This document shows, in pieces, positions 31,550 through 43,906 of a DNA stretch of 64,000 nucleotides. Every line of letters begins with the position of its first letter. The stretch's first letter is position 1. The stretch covers positions 3,100,001-3,164,000 of the forward strand of contig JAGFBZ010000865.1 of the NCBI GenBank assembly GCA_018398805.1, given 5' to 3'. A program made the translations under genes and the position numbers. The notes beneath the pieces are model-generated. The model worked only from the letters and a program-made list of their open reading frames with translations, was not told the DNA's origin and searched no databases. The DNA is from Hirundichthys speculiger (lineage: Eukaryota > Chordata > Actinopteri > Beloniformes > Exocoetidae).

Positions 31550-33259
31550 CCATAACAACAGCTGATAAAGACACGTCACACCAGACATCGAGTGACACTT
31601 CTGAGGAAGTTTGAAAAAACATGTCAAGAAGGTCTAAAATACATGTCTGTGAAAAAGTACATTCTCCACAGGTCAAAGGTCTTCCTGTGAAGCAGTTCAG
31701 TGCTCAATGTACTGCCTGTGCCACCGTGTTCAGAAGTTATTTATTGAAAAAGAAAGAATTTTTGCCAGTCTTCATGCTATTACATATTTAACATTCACTC
31801 AAATTCACTGTCCATTAACCAGCAGTGTCTAACCAAAGGAAAAACACTTGCTGCTTGGTTTTTTGCCCATTTTGCGATGATTTCTGTCACTGTCAACTGT
31901 TACATCATTTCTGAGCAAAATGAAGTTTGAGAACGTGCTGGCCGAGGTCAATGGCTTTGGGAGATTCCAGATAAGGACACTAATCTTGTTGGTGATTCCT
32001 CGTATGACTCTGCCATTTCACTTTCTGCTCAATAATTTCATTGCAGTTGTTCCCTCTCACCACTGCAACGTCAGCTCTCTGGATGATGGAGAATTTTTCA
32101 GGAATCTATCTCAGGAGGAGAAGCTCATCATTAGTATTCCTGTTCAGCCAGATGGGAGTCCCAGCTCCTGCCACATGTTTGCGGAGCCTCAGTATCATCT
32201 GCTTTTTAACTCCACCAACATTACTGACATACCCCAAATTCCATGTCAGAATGGCTGGTTGTACGACAACACGACCTTCAAGTCCACTATGGCCACAGAG
32301 GTGAGTTTTTGGGTACATTTGATATATATGATTACCAGTTTATAAGTATTAACTTTATTTCATTTCCTTTGTAGTGGGATCTGGTCTGTGAAAAGAAAAG
32401 TGTGAACAGAGCAACAGCCACCATCTTCTTCATGGGGGTTATGGTTGGAGCAGCAGTATTTGGCTATCTCAGTGACAGGTGTTGATATCTTTTCCTCTCA
32501 AATGAAACCAGTCTGGCTCTCCACCACTTCATTTGAAAATGCATCATAATAGAGAAATGAATAAATGAGTTAATAAAATACAGTTAAATGCACGGAAATG
32601 AATTTGATAAAGTAAATGTTCATTCTGATCTTTAGTCTTTGCTGTAACGTTGTGCATTTGCCTCAGATTTCTAATTTGTCTGTGACCAACTTTATCAACA
32701 ACATAGATAAAAGTAGGAAATGAAACAGTATCTTGGCCAGGAATCTATTATGCATAAGAATTTCAGGTAAAGTCTTGAAAATTATTAGTTAACAATGCAA
32801 ATAAAGTTGATGATGTCTGCTCACATTTAAAACTCCCAAAGTATTTGCAAGTCCCATAATGCAAAAGGAGGAACAACAAAGTATTAGGATTGAATTTTCA
32901 TTCAAAACTCCTGACTGAAGCTCATAAACCTTTTTAAATTAAATATAATCCACACAATAAACAATGTCACTATTTTTCATTTTAGAGTTCCCTCACTGGG
33001 TTTTTTTTTCTTTTTTATTATGGTACGTGCTCTGTATATTTATCTATAATTTCTGTGTCTTTGTTTCCCAGGTTTGGCCGCAGAACAACGCTGCTGGTGT
33101 CCTTCATAGCAACCACCGTCTTTGCTTTTGCAAGTGCTTTTTCGTACAATTTTGCCATGTTTGCTGCCATGAGGTTTTTAACTGGACTGGGAATTTCTGG
33201 AATAAGTATAGTCTCCATCGTCCTTTGTGAGTTGCCTGTCATACTCTGTAGTTAATGTT

Positions 33260-33385
33260 TTGCAGTTTGCCTCACAGCAAGGAGGATCCTGTCCTTGGAG
33301 GAAAGCTGGGGGTCTTTCTGTGTGGAGCTTGCATATTCCCCACATGCTTGCACAGATTTTCTCTCACAGTCCAAAAACACATGCA
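33260..33385 (+). repeat. Diverged partial SINE copy
   Basis: TGCCTCACAGCAAGGAGG, GTGTGGAGCTTGCATATTCCCC and CTCACAGTCCAAAAACACATG match the body of the SINE at 30815-31150 with many changes. It lies in intron 3 of copy B. Confidence 0.6.
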
Positions 33386-33738
33386 ATACAAATACAAAAT
33401 ACATGTGTTTGCTCATATGGATGCTACCTGATTTTTAGGTGGGCCCAAACTGGCTAATTCTCTAATGTGAGGTTTATGTTACTAAAACTATATAGGACCC
33501 ATGCAAGTGGTCCTTTTCTTAGTTCATTCAGCACCCTTGTGTTCCTCGTGGCCCCTACAGACTTCCCATTTTAGGCCCATAATAATGAAACCAAATGGGA
33601 CACACGATATTGGGTCATTTCAAGCCCATGCAGCTAATTTTCAATCCAGATAGGGCCAACATGCACTTGCTGGCTGGGAAGTGGCTGATATCTTTGTTTT
33701 AATTAAAATTATATATATATGTATATAAATAAAATATT

Positions 33739-35254
33739 TAGGGCTGGGCAATGATTAAAATTTTTAATCGCGATTAATATTAATCGCATTATGTCTCCGA
33801 TTAATCGCGATTAATCGCATCGTGCACGCAAAATCAAACAATGAATTCAAAAGTAGTGTAAAATGCACTTTTATTTAAATGCTCTGCTGCCATATGAACT
33901 AAAGTGCCATAACATTTGTTGTTCAAACACTTTTAACATCAGCACTTGTCAGTAACACATATTTAGTGTAAATCTCATCTTAAAAAAATTTAAAATAAAA
34001 TAAAGCTCATTGCCACTGCCAGGGCATTAAAGGTGGGGTAGGTGTTGTTTTTTTGCAACACTTTTTACAATATTGCCTGAAAACCTTTTCACATTCACAT
34101 TGCACCCACTGAAAAATGTTTGCAAAAAAAACTAAACGTTTTGGTCCAGTCTAGAGGTTATAATCAGAGAAAAACTCTGACCAATCTGCATAATACGTCC
34201 ATCAAATATCAATGCACTCCCACCCACCCCCTCCCTCCCTATGGTTCATGTAGTCATGAATCGTGTGAAGGCGTGGTTTCGAGGGGTGAGCTGAAGAGGA
34301 GGAGGGAGGGAGTGTATATTTTCAAAATCTCACTTGAGTTGGATTGCTGGAACTGTTTTTCAAACAACACCTACCCCACCTTTAATGTCATCCTGTTTTT
34401 ATAAAGAATAAAAAAAAAAGTCTACAAACAAAATCCAACAAAATGATTGTGGCTCAGCACAATCATAACATTAAAACAGGTCATTTCTGAGGTAACAGCA
34501 GAAACTTTTAAAAGATAGTTCAACCTGGCAGTGGTTACAGATACCCTTGTTTCTGTCGAATCCTCTGTCTGGGAGAACTTTAAAATGAAAATGTCCATGT
34601 TAAAGTTCAGTAACTTTACCAATCCATGTGTCATTCATTCTTTCCATTTTTAATTGTCAATCAAAAATTAAAAAAAAATTAAAAAGTGACATTTTATTAT
34701 GTTTTTCGTTTTTAATCTAGCACCAAAAAAAAAAAGAAAAAAATGCCTGTTTTTTTTTATATTTCAATTTTAGACTTGGATCAAAAATACAAAAGTAAAA
34801 AACAGGAACTGTCACAGAACTGAATTTGTTTTATAATCAAGGACTGGACTTTCTGTTGTTATTACAAATCTGTGCCACTAGATGGAGCTGCACTGAAGTA
34901 ACCAGTAAGAGAATAGCACGACAGTGAACACATGGAGCAGATCTGATGTAACATGGAGGAATGACGCGAAAGTTTTGTTGCAGTCCAGAATTTTCTTTTT
35001 CAGACAGAATTGTTAATATTGCTACCTGAGTTGCTACCAGAACTGTAAAGTATACAGATTTTTATCATTCTTCATGTCTGTTTTAGGTTTTTTCGCATGT
35101 TTACCTGCCAATTGTTTTCCGGTTGGCACCCAGTAACAGACTTTTCAAAACAAAAGCATGTGAGCAACATGCGGTAATGCGCGATAAAATAATTGTCGGC
35201 GTAAATAAATTAATGCGTTAACGCGATAATAACGCGTTAACTTGCCCAGCCCTA
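33739..35254. mobile_element. hAT-type non-autonomous DNA transposon
   Basis: Terminal inverted repeats TAGGGCTGGGCAA (33739-33751) and TTGCCCAGCCCTA (35242-35254) match perfectly over 13 bp. Palindromic AATCGCGATTAAT-type sequence fills the left end and GCGTTAACGCG the right. Flanks AAAATATT and ATTATATT agree at 6 of 8 positions, in keeping with an old 8-bp hAT duplication. No transposase coding was found. An internal segment (34810-34975) recurs at the right edge of the window. Confidence 0.8.
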
Positions 35255-35276
35255 ATTATATTATATTATATAAATA

Positions 35277-36793
35277 CAGTACCGGTTCACCCAATACGCA
35301 CACTACGCACTTTGCGTAGGGCCTCGCAAACCAATGGGGGCCCCGTTACCTCGGCAACGTTGATGCGGGGAGAAAAAAAAACTGACGACGTGACCGTCTC
35401 CCCGGATTGTAGCGCGTGAAGGGATTAAACAGGCCACGATGAAGCGCAGTTTTCCCTCAGGATATGAAAAGAGGAAAAAGAAACAGCATGACAGTGAATT
35501 TAGGGAGCAGCAGTCAGGTAACTTCCCTCTCTGGGGGGGAGAGTGGGAGGGACTAGTCCGTGTTTGACCTACATTACAGGGCGGTTAGCCCCCCAGTGAG
35601 CCCCCCAGTCTCTGTGTGCCTCTGGCTGACTTCTATTATAAGTTGTAGCGTAGTTACAACTGCAACTTGAGGGTGTGTGTGTGTATATGAATGTTCGTGC
35701 TGTCGCGCGTGCTTATGTGTGTCAGTCTGCATGTCTGTGTGTATGTGCACGCTGTCGCGGGCATTTGTGTGTATTTGGGTGTGTGTCAGTATTGTAGTTA
35801 CAACTGCAATTAGGCAAACATTATACTATATACATGGAAAGTAATGGAATATTGACGAAGCTGCTTAATATTTTTAATGCTTCACACCATGTGTGTTCTC
35901 TTACAATCTGCACAGCCATTCATATAACAATGCGTATGCCTATACCTCCATTCCACTTTCATATATATCTATGGGTGAAAGGTGTATATATTGTAAATAG
36001 TCATGTATATATAGCCCTGCTTATTCTAGTACTTAACATTTTGTATAATGCTATTGTAATAGTTCAATTCTGAGAGAGCTATATACACATTTTATATTCT
36101 ATTTTATTTTATTTTAGCCTATTTTTATAATTACCCTGCTGTCACTCTACTTTCTATCTGTTCTGCTTGAGCTGCTGTGACACGTGAATTTCCCCGATGT
36201 GGGATCAATAAAGTCTAATAAGTTCTATCTTATCTTAAGAATAAATGTTATTTGCTTGGATAGTACACAGGCAAATATAAATGCATAAACAGTGCTAAAT
36301 GAATCAGAATTATAGTACATAATATAAACAATTACCTATATGTGAAATATTAAAGTAAATTTAAGTGCAGCCAATTTGATGGAGCTGAATTAATAGTTGC
36401 CTTGTCTTGTCTATATTTGATGATTTTGCAGCCAAAAAGTGTAGAAAGGGACACTTTTAATGGTGAGTTATTTTAAAATGTGTTATTTCATAACTATGTA
36501 AGTTGTGTCAATACACATCCTTTTCTATTATGACTATATGTGATGTGTAAATGTGTCCATCTATCTATTAACTATTCTATTGTTTAAAACATTAAATTTG
36601 ATTTGATTTGTTCTAATTTGTTCAGATTTTATTCTTAGTTAAAACAACAGGTGGCTTCATGGCGACAGTGCAATATGTTTAAAGGGGGGATGAGTGGAAG
36701 CACTGCGGTGTCAGGTGTGGCTGTTGAATTCAGTGAGGAGGGCCCCTTTGCAGAATTTTGCCTAGGGCCCCATGGAGGTCTGAACCGGCTCTG
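35277..36793. mobile_element. Second hAT-type element with perfect 8-bp duplication
   Basis: TATAAATA occurs exactly on both sides (35269-35276 and 36794-36801). The ends are CAGTACCGGTTCA and TGAACCGGCTCTG, imperfect inverted repeats with GGGGCCC blocks just inside (35336-35343 and 36767-36772). The interior, about 1.5 kb, includes a LINE-like 3' tail (TTTCCCCGATGTGGGATCAATAAAG, about 36190) and no transposase. It starts 22 bp from the end of the previous hAT element. Confidence 0.85.
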
Positions 36794-38282
36794 TATAAAT
36801 ATATATATTATATTATATCGACCCAACTGAAATGCCGAGGCAAGACCTCTGTAAGGGAGCTCTGTATAGCCAACATGAAAGCCTGCAAATCTCAGTTAGC
36901 TGATGCAAAGAGGAGTGAGAGACTGACAACTTCATACAGAAAACAATTGATTCATGCTTTAGTTGGTTAAAAGTTGGGTCTAAAGGTGACTTCAGACTGC
37001 ACAGCTTTTATCATTGTCAGACTGATGTGCTGTTCAGACTACACAACTTGCTGTCTTTTAATCAGGAGTCGTGCTGCTCGCACTGCTTGGTCGATTGGCG
37101 ATGGGGATCTCGTGCAGTACAATCTAAAAACTCTGCTCTCCAAATCTTGTTTTTTCAACAAAAGGCATGTGAGAAGTGACACAGGAGATGTCATAAAACC
37201 ACATGCAAAAACAAGAGTTCCTTGTTTGAAAACGTACCAGCAGAAGAACGAATGGTTCTAACTGTGTGGTAGTTTGTTGCCATGTTGAAGTTTCTTCAGC
37301 GTTGTCTCTTTGTTGAATGTTGTAGTGTCTCCCTACTTCCTCAGCAGGTTCTCTTCCTCACAGTGAAATCTTGCCCTCTCATTGGTTTGTGCTCATTGGT
37401 CATCACGTTTGCCTTTTAATGTCAGTATTTACAATTAATGCTTAAAATGCTGCTCCTCGTAGGTATTGAATGGGTGGACATCAAGCATCGAACTTACGTG
37501 GCTGTGTTAATGAGTTTGGACTGGAGTGTCTCTACTGCTCTTCTTCCTGCTGTTGCCTATTTTGTGAAAGACTGGAGGAAGCTGATCGCCGCCGTGACCA
37601 CCCCGCTGTTTGTTGCTATGTTCTGCTGGCGGTGAGAAGAAATAACCAACTGTAATGAGAAATGTACTTTTTAATTAACTAATATTAATAAATATTAATA
37701 TTAATTAATTAATAGTTTTGATAAAGAAGGTGTCAGATTGAACTTATTTTAAAAAATATATTATACAATATCTCCTTTTTCAAATCTCTTTCTGTCAAAG
37801 TTGGCTCCCTGAGTCCGCAAGATGGTTGATAAGTAATGGAAAAGTGGAGAAGGCTCATTTTTACCTCCAAAAATGTGCACAAGTCAACCACAGGAAGGAG
37901 TTCATGGCTGACCTAAAGCCTGAGGTAAAGATATGTTTTATATATTCATCTACCTCACACAGCTAAAAATCTTCTCTCTCCAGTCAAGGCTTCCCTGTTG
38001 CTCTGCAGGTTCTGTCCCAAGTCATGCTTGTAGAGGATGAAAATAGAAAATATTCCTTTGTGGACCTTCTGAGGACTCCCAGAATGAGACAACTGGCTCT
38101 TCTTACTGGCATCGTTTGGTAAATGTATCCCTATGATTTGTAAAATACATTTTAGGCAGTAAATGGCTCAACCTGAGAGCAATCAACTTAGAAAATATGG
38201 CTGTTAACTGTTGTACAACAGCGACATTAGTATTGTGGGTAAACTTGTAATCAATCTGCACACAAATGCACATTTTTTAACA

Positions 38283-38665
38283 CAGCCATTCCCAAACTTG
38301 AAAATACCAAGGCCCAATTTGAAATGTGAAAAATTTCCGCAGCCCACCGAAACCTTTAATCACAACTATGATCAACATACAGGACAAGGAACCATGATCC
38401 GATATCAATGTGAGGGGTCAACAAATAAGGTGACACTTGTCATATTAAGTTAAGATGACAGTAGAATAACACTTAACTGGTTTGTTTTATTATTCTTAAT
38501 GTTTTTTTTAATCATGTCACGAATATTTTACAGTAATTAAAAACATATTTAAAAAAGACTGAGGATTTAAAACACATTTGTTTAATTTCAATGACCTCTC
38601 ACGGCCCACCTGCAGTCCCACGATGGCCCACCACGGGGCCACGGCCCACACTTTGAGAATCCCTG
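38283..38665. mobile_element. hAT-type MITE in intron 6 of slc22a7 copy B
   Basis: 383-bp element with ends CAGCCATTCCCAAAC and CTTTGAGAATCCCTG (imperfect inverted repeats) and GGCCCA-rich subterminal sequence. It is flanked by an exact 8-bp duplication TTTTAACA (38275-38282 and 38666-38673). It ends 35 bp before exon 7, so its right end may overlap the branch-point region. Confidence 0.85.
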
Positions 38666-39689
38666 TTTTAACAAATACTTTGCTCACCTCTCTTGCACAG
38701 GTTTGGAGTTGCCTGTACATATTATGGAATCAGTTTGAATGTCCGTGGGTTTGGTGTGAACATTTACCTCACACAGTTCATCTACGGGGGAATAGAAGTT
38801 CCAGTAAAACTCTTCATCGCTTTTTCTCTGAACAAAATCGGCCGAAGGCTGACTCAAGTTGGAGCGCTTTTTCTGACAGGACTGTGCTTACTCTGCAACA
38901 TTTTTATCCCCGGAGGTAAATGATTATGTCAAGTTTGTGTCTCTTTCAGCGTGGAAGCTTTATGGCTACGGCAACACATGACAGACGCAGTTCAAACGTG
39001 CAACAGTTGATAAACTTTTATCTTCCCAGATCTGTGGGTCGCAAAGACAACGGTGGGAGCTTTGGGGAAGATGTTCTCAGAGGCATCATTTACAACTATA
39101 TTCCTCTACACAATGGAGCTTTACCCCACAGTCATGAGGTCAGGAAAACACATCATTTTTTTGTATAATACATATTTAACAAAATGCCTGACCAATACCT
39201 TTGGATGCCTGGTAAACAGTTCCCAAGCGCGGAACAAGCGAAGCAAACACTTGTTGTGTTCTTACAGGCAAAACGGGTTAGGTTACAGCTCCTTCATGGC
39301 CCGTATAGGCGTTTCTTATCTCCACTGGTGATGATTCTGGAAGACGTGTGGGTCCATCTGCCAAATGCAGTCTTCGCCCTGGTGGCTTTTACCGCAGGAC
39401 TGTCAGCTTCTTTTTTTCCTGAAACCCGAAATGTCCGTCTGCCAGAAACCATTGAGGACGTGGAACAGACAAGGTAACATTTTTATCTAATGAATGCCAG
39501 AGCAAAAGAAAAGGAAGTAAAAAATAAAGAATTAGAAAATACTATGCAAAAATGAAAGAACACACACAGACTTAAAAATGTGGAAATAAAAAAGAAAGAA
39601 AGAGAAAAATACATGCACTTAATTATCTTTATCTCACTTTATTTTTCCTTCATATCTTCCTAATTTCTTTTTCCTGCCATCACTGAACC

Positions 39690-40560
39690 TTTTTCGTATC
39701 TCCCCGCTGTCTTAAAAATCTGCTTAGCTGAGAACTCCTGCTTCTGCAACTGAACCTGCAATGTTCAACTTCCAGGTTTGCACTTCCCCAGTTCCCCCAG
39801 TTCAGCAGGCTTTACTTTCCCTCCATCCACACACATCAAGTCTGTCTTGCCCCAACAGACATTCACTTCTCTTCTCTCCAGCGCATATCTCCACCTCTCC
39901 AAGTTTTCTTCCTGTCATGGTCTGAGGCAGCCATGACAGCCATTTTGGGTTCTTCTGTGTTATGTGTTAAATTGGCATCAATCCCTGTTACCTGTTTCCT
40001 GTTTTACTTTGAAGGTCTATCTTGTCTGCATGGTATTCAACTTTGCTTCCTTCCCTCTTGTTATCCTGATTGTCTGCACCTGCCTCTCGTTTGGTCCCCT
40101 GTGTATTTAAGTCTTGTCGTCTCCCCTGTTTGTGCTGGTCTGTCTTTTCACGTTTCATGTTCTGTAGGTCTTCTGTTAATACCCTGTAAGTCTTGTCTCA
40201 TGTCCTGTGAAAGGTTTTTTTGTTTTTCAGCCTGGGTTTTTGTTTTGATTACTTTGGTAGATTTTGGTTTCTTTTTTCCCTTCTTGATTACTTTTGTGGA
40301 TTTTGGTTTAGTCTGGCTTTTGTTTTTGTTTTTGAGAATAAATTCCCTTTTTTTTTTTGCATTCCTGCGCCTGGGTCCTCCATCTTGCCTCAAACCCTGA
40401 CACTTCCAACTGCTCCCTGCTTTTGCTACGGATCCCAACGTCATCTGCAAACATGATAAGTCCATGGAGACTCCTGTCTGACTCAATCTGTCATCCTATC
40501 CATCACCATGGCAAACATGAAGGGGTTCAGGGCTGGTCCAAAAATTGGATTTATAACGTA
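39690..40560 (-). mobile_element. RTE-like LINE reverse transcriptase fragment, split by a solo LTR
   Basis: On the minus strand, 40560-40408 reads with interruptions as the palm of an RTE-type reverse transcriptase: a FAMVMDR stretch, QESPW, then (M)FADDV. The same protein resumes after the solo LTR at 39907-39780 (ERWRYALERREVNV). Stops and small indels mark it as old. Confidence 0.65.
39913..40402 (+). mobile_element. Solo LTR with 5-bp duplication
   Basis: 490 bp, TGTCATGG...CCCTGACA, flanked by CTTCC on both sides (39908-39912 and 40403-40407). It contains a TATTTAAG promoter-like box near 40106 and AATAAA near 40338. No internal retroelement remains, so two LTRs recombined. It interrupts the RTE-like LINE fragment in intron 9 of copy B. 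Confidence 0.85.
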
Positions 40561-41626
40561 ATTCTTGCAGTAAACAATGTGTAAAGCTCATGCTTTCTTC
40601 AGAACATGCACAGAGCAGAACATTCCTAACTAGAAATGCATGAGTCTTTTTTTTTTTCAGATTTTGTTTATCCTTAGTTTTAAACAACTTATTGTAACAA
40701 ATAATTGCGGCTGTCATGGGCAGGGATGGTTACCCTGGTGATGCTGGAAAACCTTACTAATGTGACTAACACATCTTTAAAGACCATTCTGATGTATTAA
40801 AATCAGATGACACTTCAGATTTCCAAGGTTCATTTAAAAAAACTACAACACTGATTTTTTTTTTTTTATCATTCAGTTCATTTTGTTCTGTTTGTGATCC
40901 AAGAACTGAGACACCAAATAGAACTGATATACTTTCCTCTACTTCACTGATTTCACTATCTGTGACTGTTTTTCTTTAAATTGTTATTAATGAACATTTT
41001 CATGTTCATTTCATTGCTGTGCAAACAGGCTTTTACATGCAACTTGGTAAGGAAGCGAGTGTCTGCATCTATTCATTGAGGTTTGGGAAAAAAAACTGAA
41101 AAATAAAAAGAAAACCTATGTGGAATGCTTGCAGGTAACACAATGGAAAAAGAAATCTATCTAAAGGCTGGGAAAAAAAATGCATCATTTTCAACCACCT
41201 CCAAACATCCTCAGTGAGAGTTACAGTTTAAATGAAAAAATGTGATTGCTTGTTCTTTTGCAGGAGGCGGTCAGTCCCCTCGTCTGATGAGATGCAAACA
41301 AAGGAGTTGCAGTGACAGGTCGCAGTATGGACTCATGCATGAAATCACCAGCAGTGGCGGCGAAAAGCATTTTCCCATCTCGTCGATGTGCCGTCACTAT
41401 AAAGATTTACTGGTGTCTTCTTTCTCTCAGCGTGCCAAATGCAAAAAGCCTGTCCACTCTTTTGTCATGTTCAACCTTTAGTTTTTAATTTCCATCACCT
41501 CCTCAGGCCAATATGTAGCTACATGACAAAAAGATGCTTTATAATGCTCATCAACTGTATGATATGCTGTTTTGGTGTTACCTGTTAAGAAAGAACAGAG
41601 AAAGAGAATTTCTCCAGCCAAGGATA

Positions 41627-41632
41627 AATAAA
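41627..41632 (+). terminator. Polyadenylation signal, slc22a7 copy B
   Basis: AATAAA about 310 bp after the original stop codon of copy B. A second signal lies at about 41951. Confidence 0.5.
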
Positions 41633-43906
41633 TTCTTTGTGCATAGTCTTTAGTTTCATAGGCATAACTTTTAAGAATCTGGTACTTTCATTAATGTGAC
41701 ATTACCTATAAATTCTCACTCCAGCCTGAAAAAGATCTGAACACCCACAATTAGCAGGTAAAGAACCAAGTAAAACAAAATAGTCTCTTAAAACAGAGAG
41801 CCGTTTGTAAGATGGCACTGTTGCTCTGTTATATGTCTGAATGTTGATGGAAAAAATGAGTTTGCATTTTGCTCTGGGTGAGATTGGAAACTGATTACAC
41901 TGTGGGGATGATGTCTCTGTGTTTTGTAACTAAAACATGTTGCGCATCTCAATAAATGTTTGAACTGACAGTCAATCCCTGAGTAACAGCTGTCTTTTTG
42001 AGGTCTCGGTTTTCTGCATGTTATTTCAGTAAATGAGAACAAATAACTACAAGAAGGATTCAAATGCAAGTGAATATCTGTTAAGATCCCCTTTTTATAT
42101 ATCTTATGGGTTTTTTTATCAATAAGTTTTAACATGATGTTTGTGTATTTTATGATTTGTTTCTTTTAGTATGTATCTGACCTTTTAACACCGGTCCATG
42201 GACAACAGATGTAAAATAGCCATTTTGGCTAATTCTGGCACATTTACATTCTATGTTTATTAATGTGCACTGTCCATGTCAAATAAACCATAAATAAATA
42301 AATAAATAAAGAAGTAAGAGGGTCATACTGCAGCATAAAAAACATAAAATCTCATTAAAATTAGATTTTATTTATTTTATAAGTGCAGAGGATAAACATT
42401 CAACTCTAAGATCAACTCCCCTATTCGAGATAATCGAGCAGTTTTTCTTTTTTTTTTTTGTTAAAACCTCATTTACGTCTTGATTTTTTTCTGCTTACAA
42501 TTACACTTTTCCTCAGTGTCATTTCATTTCATACCAACAAGTTCAAAACTTTGCAATGAAGCATCACACATTCCCGCTTTTTTCACCAAAGTGTCGTCTA
42601 TTAACGGTGTGAAACTAACTCTGTAGTTTAACTATGCAGAACCAGTTAAAGTAAAAACAGAGAATGATTATTGACAAGTGGAAAACATTCAACACGGTTG
42701 TCACTCATTCCAAGAGTGGAAGCCCTAATCTGTAATCTTCTGCCTGCCACTTCCCTTTTAGCAGTATGCACTCATGCTTTTCTAATTTAAGTATAATGTG
42801 TTATACAAGTTCAAAGCCTGAGACTTTTAAAGAGCACACAAAGTTTGGCTATTTGGTAACAGACGATGAAACAGATTCAGAAGTTGTTAACTCTTTCACT
42901 ATTTTTTCAAATAATTTATGCCATCTACAGTAATGTAAATTGCAGGTTTCAGACACAATGAGACCAAAGAGCAGGTGTTTGGTCATATATTATATTCCAC
43001 TGAGTCCACCATGACGTCCTCTGTTTCCCAAAGTATCCTACAGTCAAACGTGAGGCCATCTGTCCCACAGCTGAAGCTTGGCTGAAGTTGGGTTATGGAC
43101 AATCATTTCCAAACACATAAGCAGATCTGCAACAGAAGAGCTGAAAAAGAAAAGACTGAAGATGCTGGCGTGGCCCAGCTAAAGTCCTCAACTTCACTGA
43201 CAGGCTGTGGCTTAAGAGAAAAGTGCTGAAACACATGCCCCCAAATTTCTGTTGTAAATGTTGTGAAGACAACATTGCTTAAAAATGATTCCTTTGAGAT
43301 ATTGCTCTTAAAGGTGGTTCAACACACTACTCAGTCAGTTTTTTTACACACTGCTTCAGCATTTCAGTTTAGTTTTTATTGACAAAATGAAATGAAAATA
43401 TGTTAGGAACCTAAAAAACAATGATGACAATAATGGTATTGCTGCCGTTCATATGAAGCTTTATTGACTTAATTTCAAGATCTGCCAAGTACCATTCTAC
43501 CCTTTTATTGTGCCACAATAGAGAAAACCTTGAAACTGAAAGAGTGAGCTCTTTCTGTCAAATGACTGGGGCTTTTATCTTGTTTTGTCGTCATTACTGT
43601 TTGACATTTTCTGTTACTGAGAAAATAAATAAAACACATTTTGAGCTGCAACTATTGATCAAAACTGGAAACTCTACAGATAACTGACACAGACAAAAGG
43701 TACTTCAGTGTTCATGTGAGGTAAAATATTCACTCATTTGCAGTCCAACAGACCATGGAAAAGTTAAATACCAAAGGTTGCCTCGTCTGGGCTTAAATCC
43801 AAAACTGCTTTTCACCCATTTTTAAACAGGCGAGGACGTGAGAGGAGATTTTCTCATTTTCTGTTCATCCTGAACGAAGACTTACCACCACAAGAAGCAA
43901 GCCACA
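41633..43906. other. Intergenic between slc22a7 copies B and C
   Basis: 2.3 kb with no recognised gene or transposon. A short (AAAT)n run lies at 42293-42310. The last few hundred bases are presumably the promoter of copy C, but no TATA box or other defined motif was identified. Confidence 0.4.

Larger units (their letters stand above)
31920..41315 (+). pseudogene. slc22a7: Solute carrier family 22 member 7-like, copy B, with exon 9 frameshift
   Basis: Exons: 31920-32300, 32375-32478, 33072-33226, 37463-37631, 37801-37924, 38009-38118, 38701-38915, 39030-39138, 39268-39473, 41264-41315. Lengths and phases equal copy A, except exon 9 is 206 bp instead of 207. The single-base deletion lies near 39310-39320, where copies A and C read through GV(S/A) and continue into segment 11. 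Here the frame runs into TGA at 39329-39331, giving 476 aa and losing the last membrane segment or two. Beyond the break, the other frame stays perfectly conserved to a stop at 41313-41315, which suggests a very recent mutation, an allele or an assembly error. The signature SDRFGRRT is intact. Intron 3 (4.2 kb) carries two hAT elements, intron 6 a MITE, and intron 9 a LINE with a solo LTR. Confidence 0.85.
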
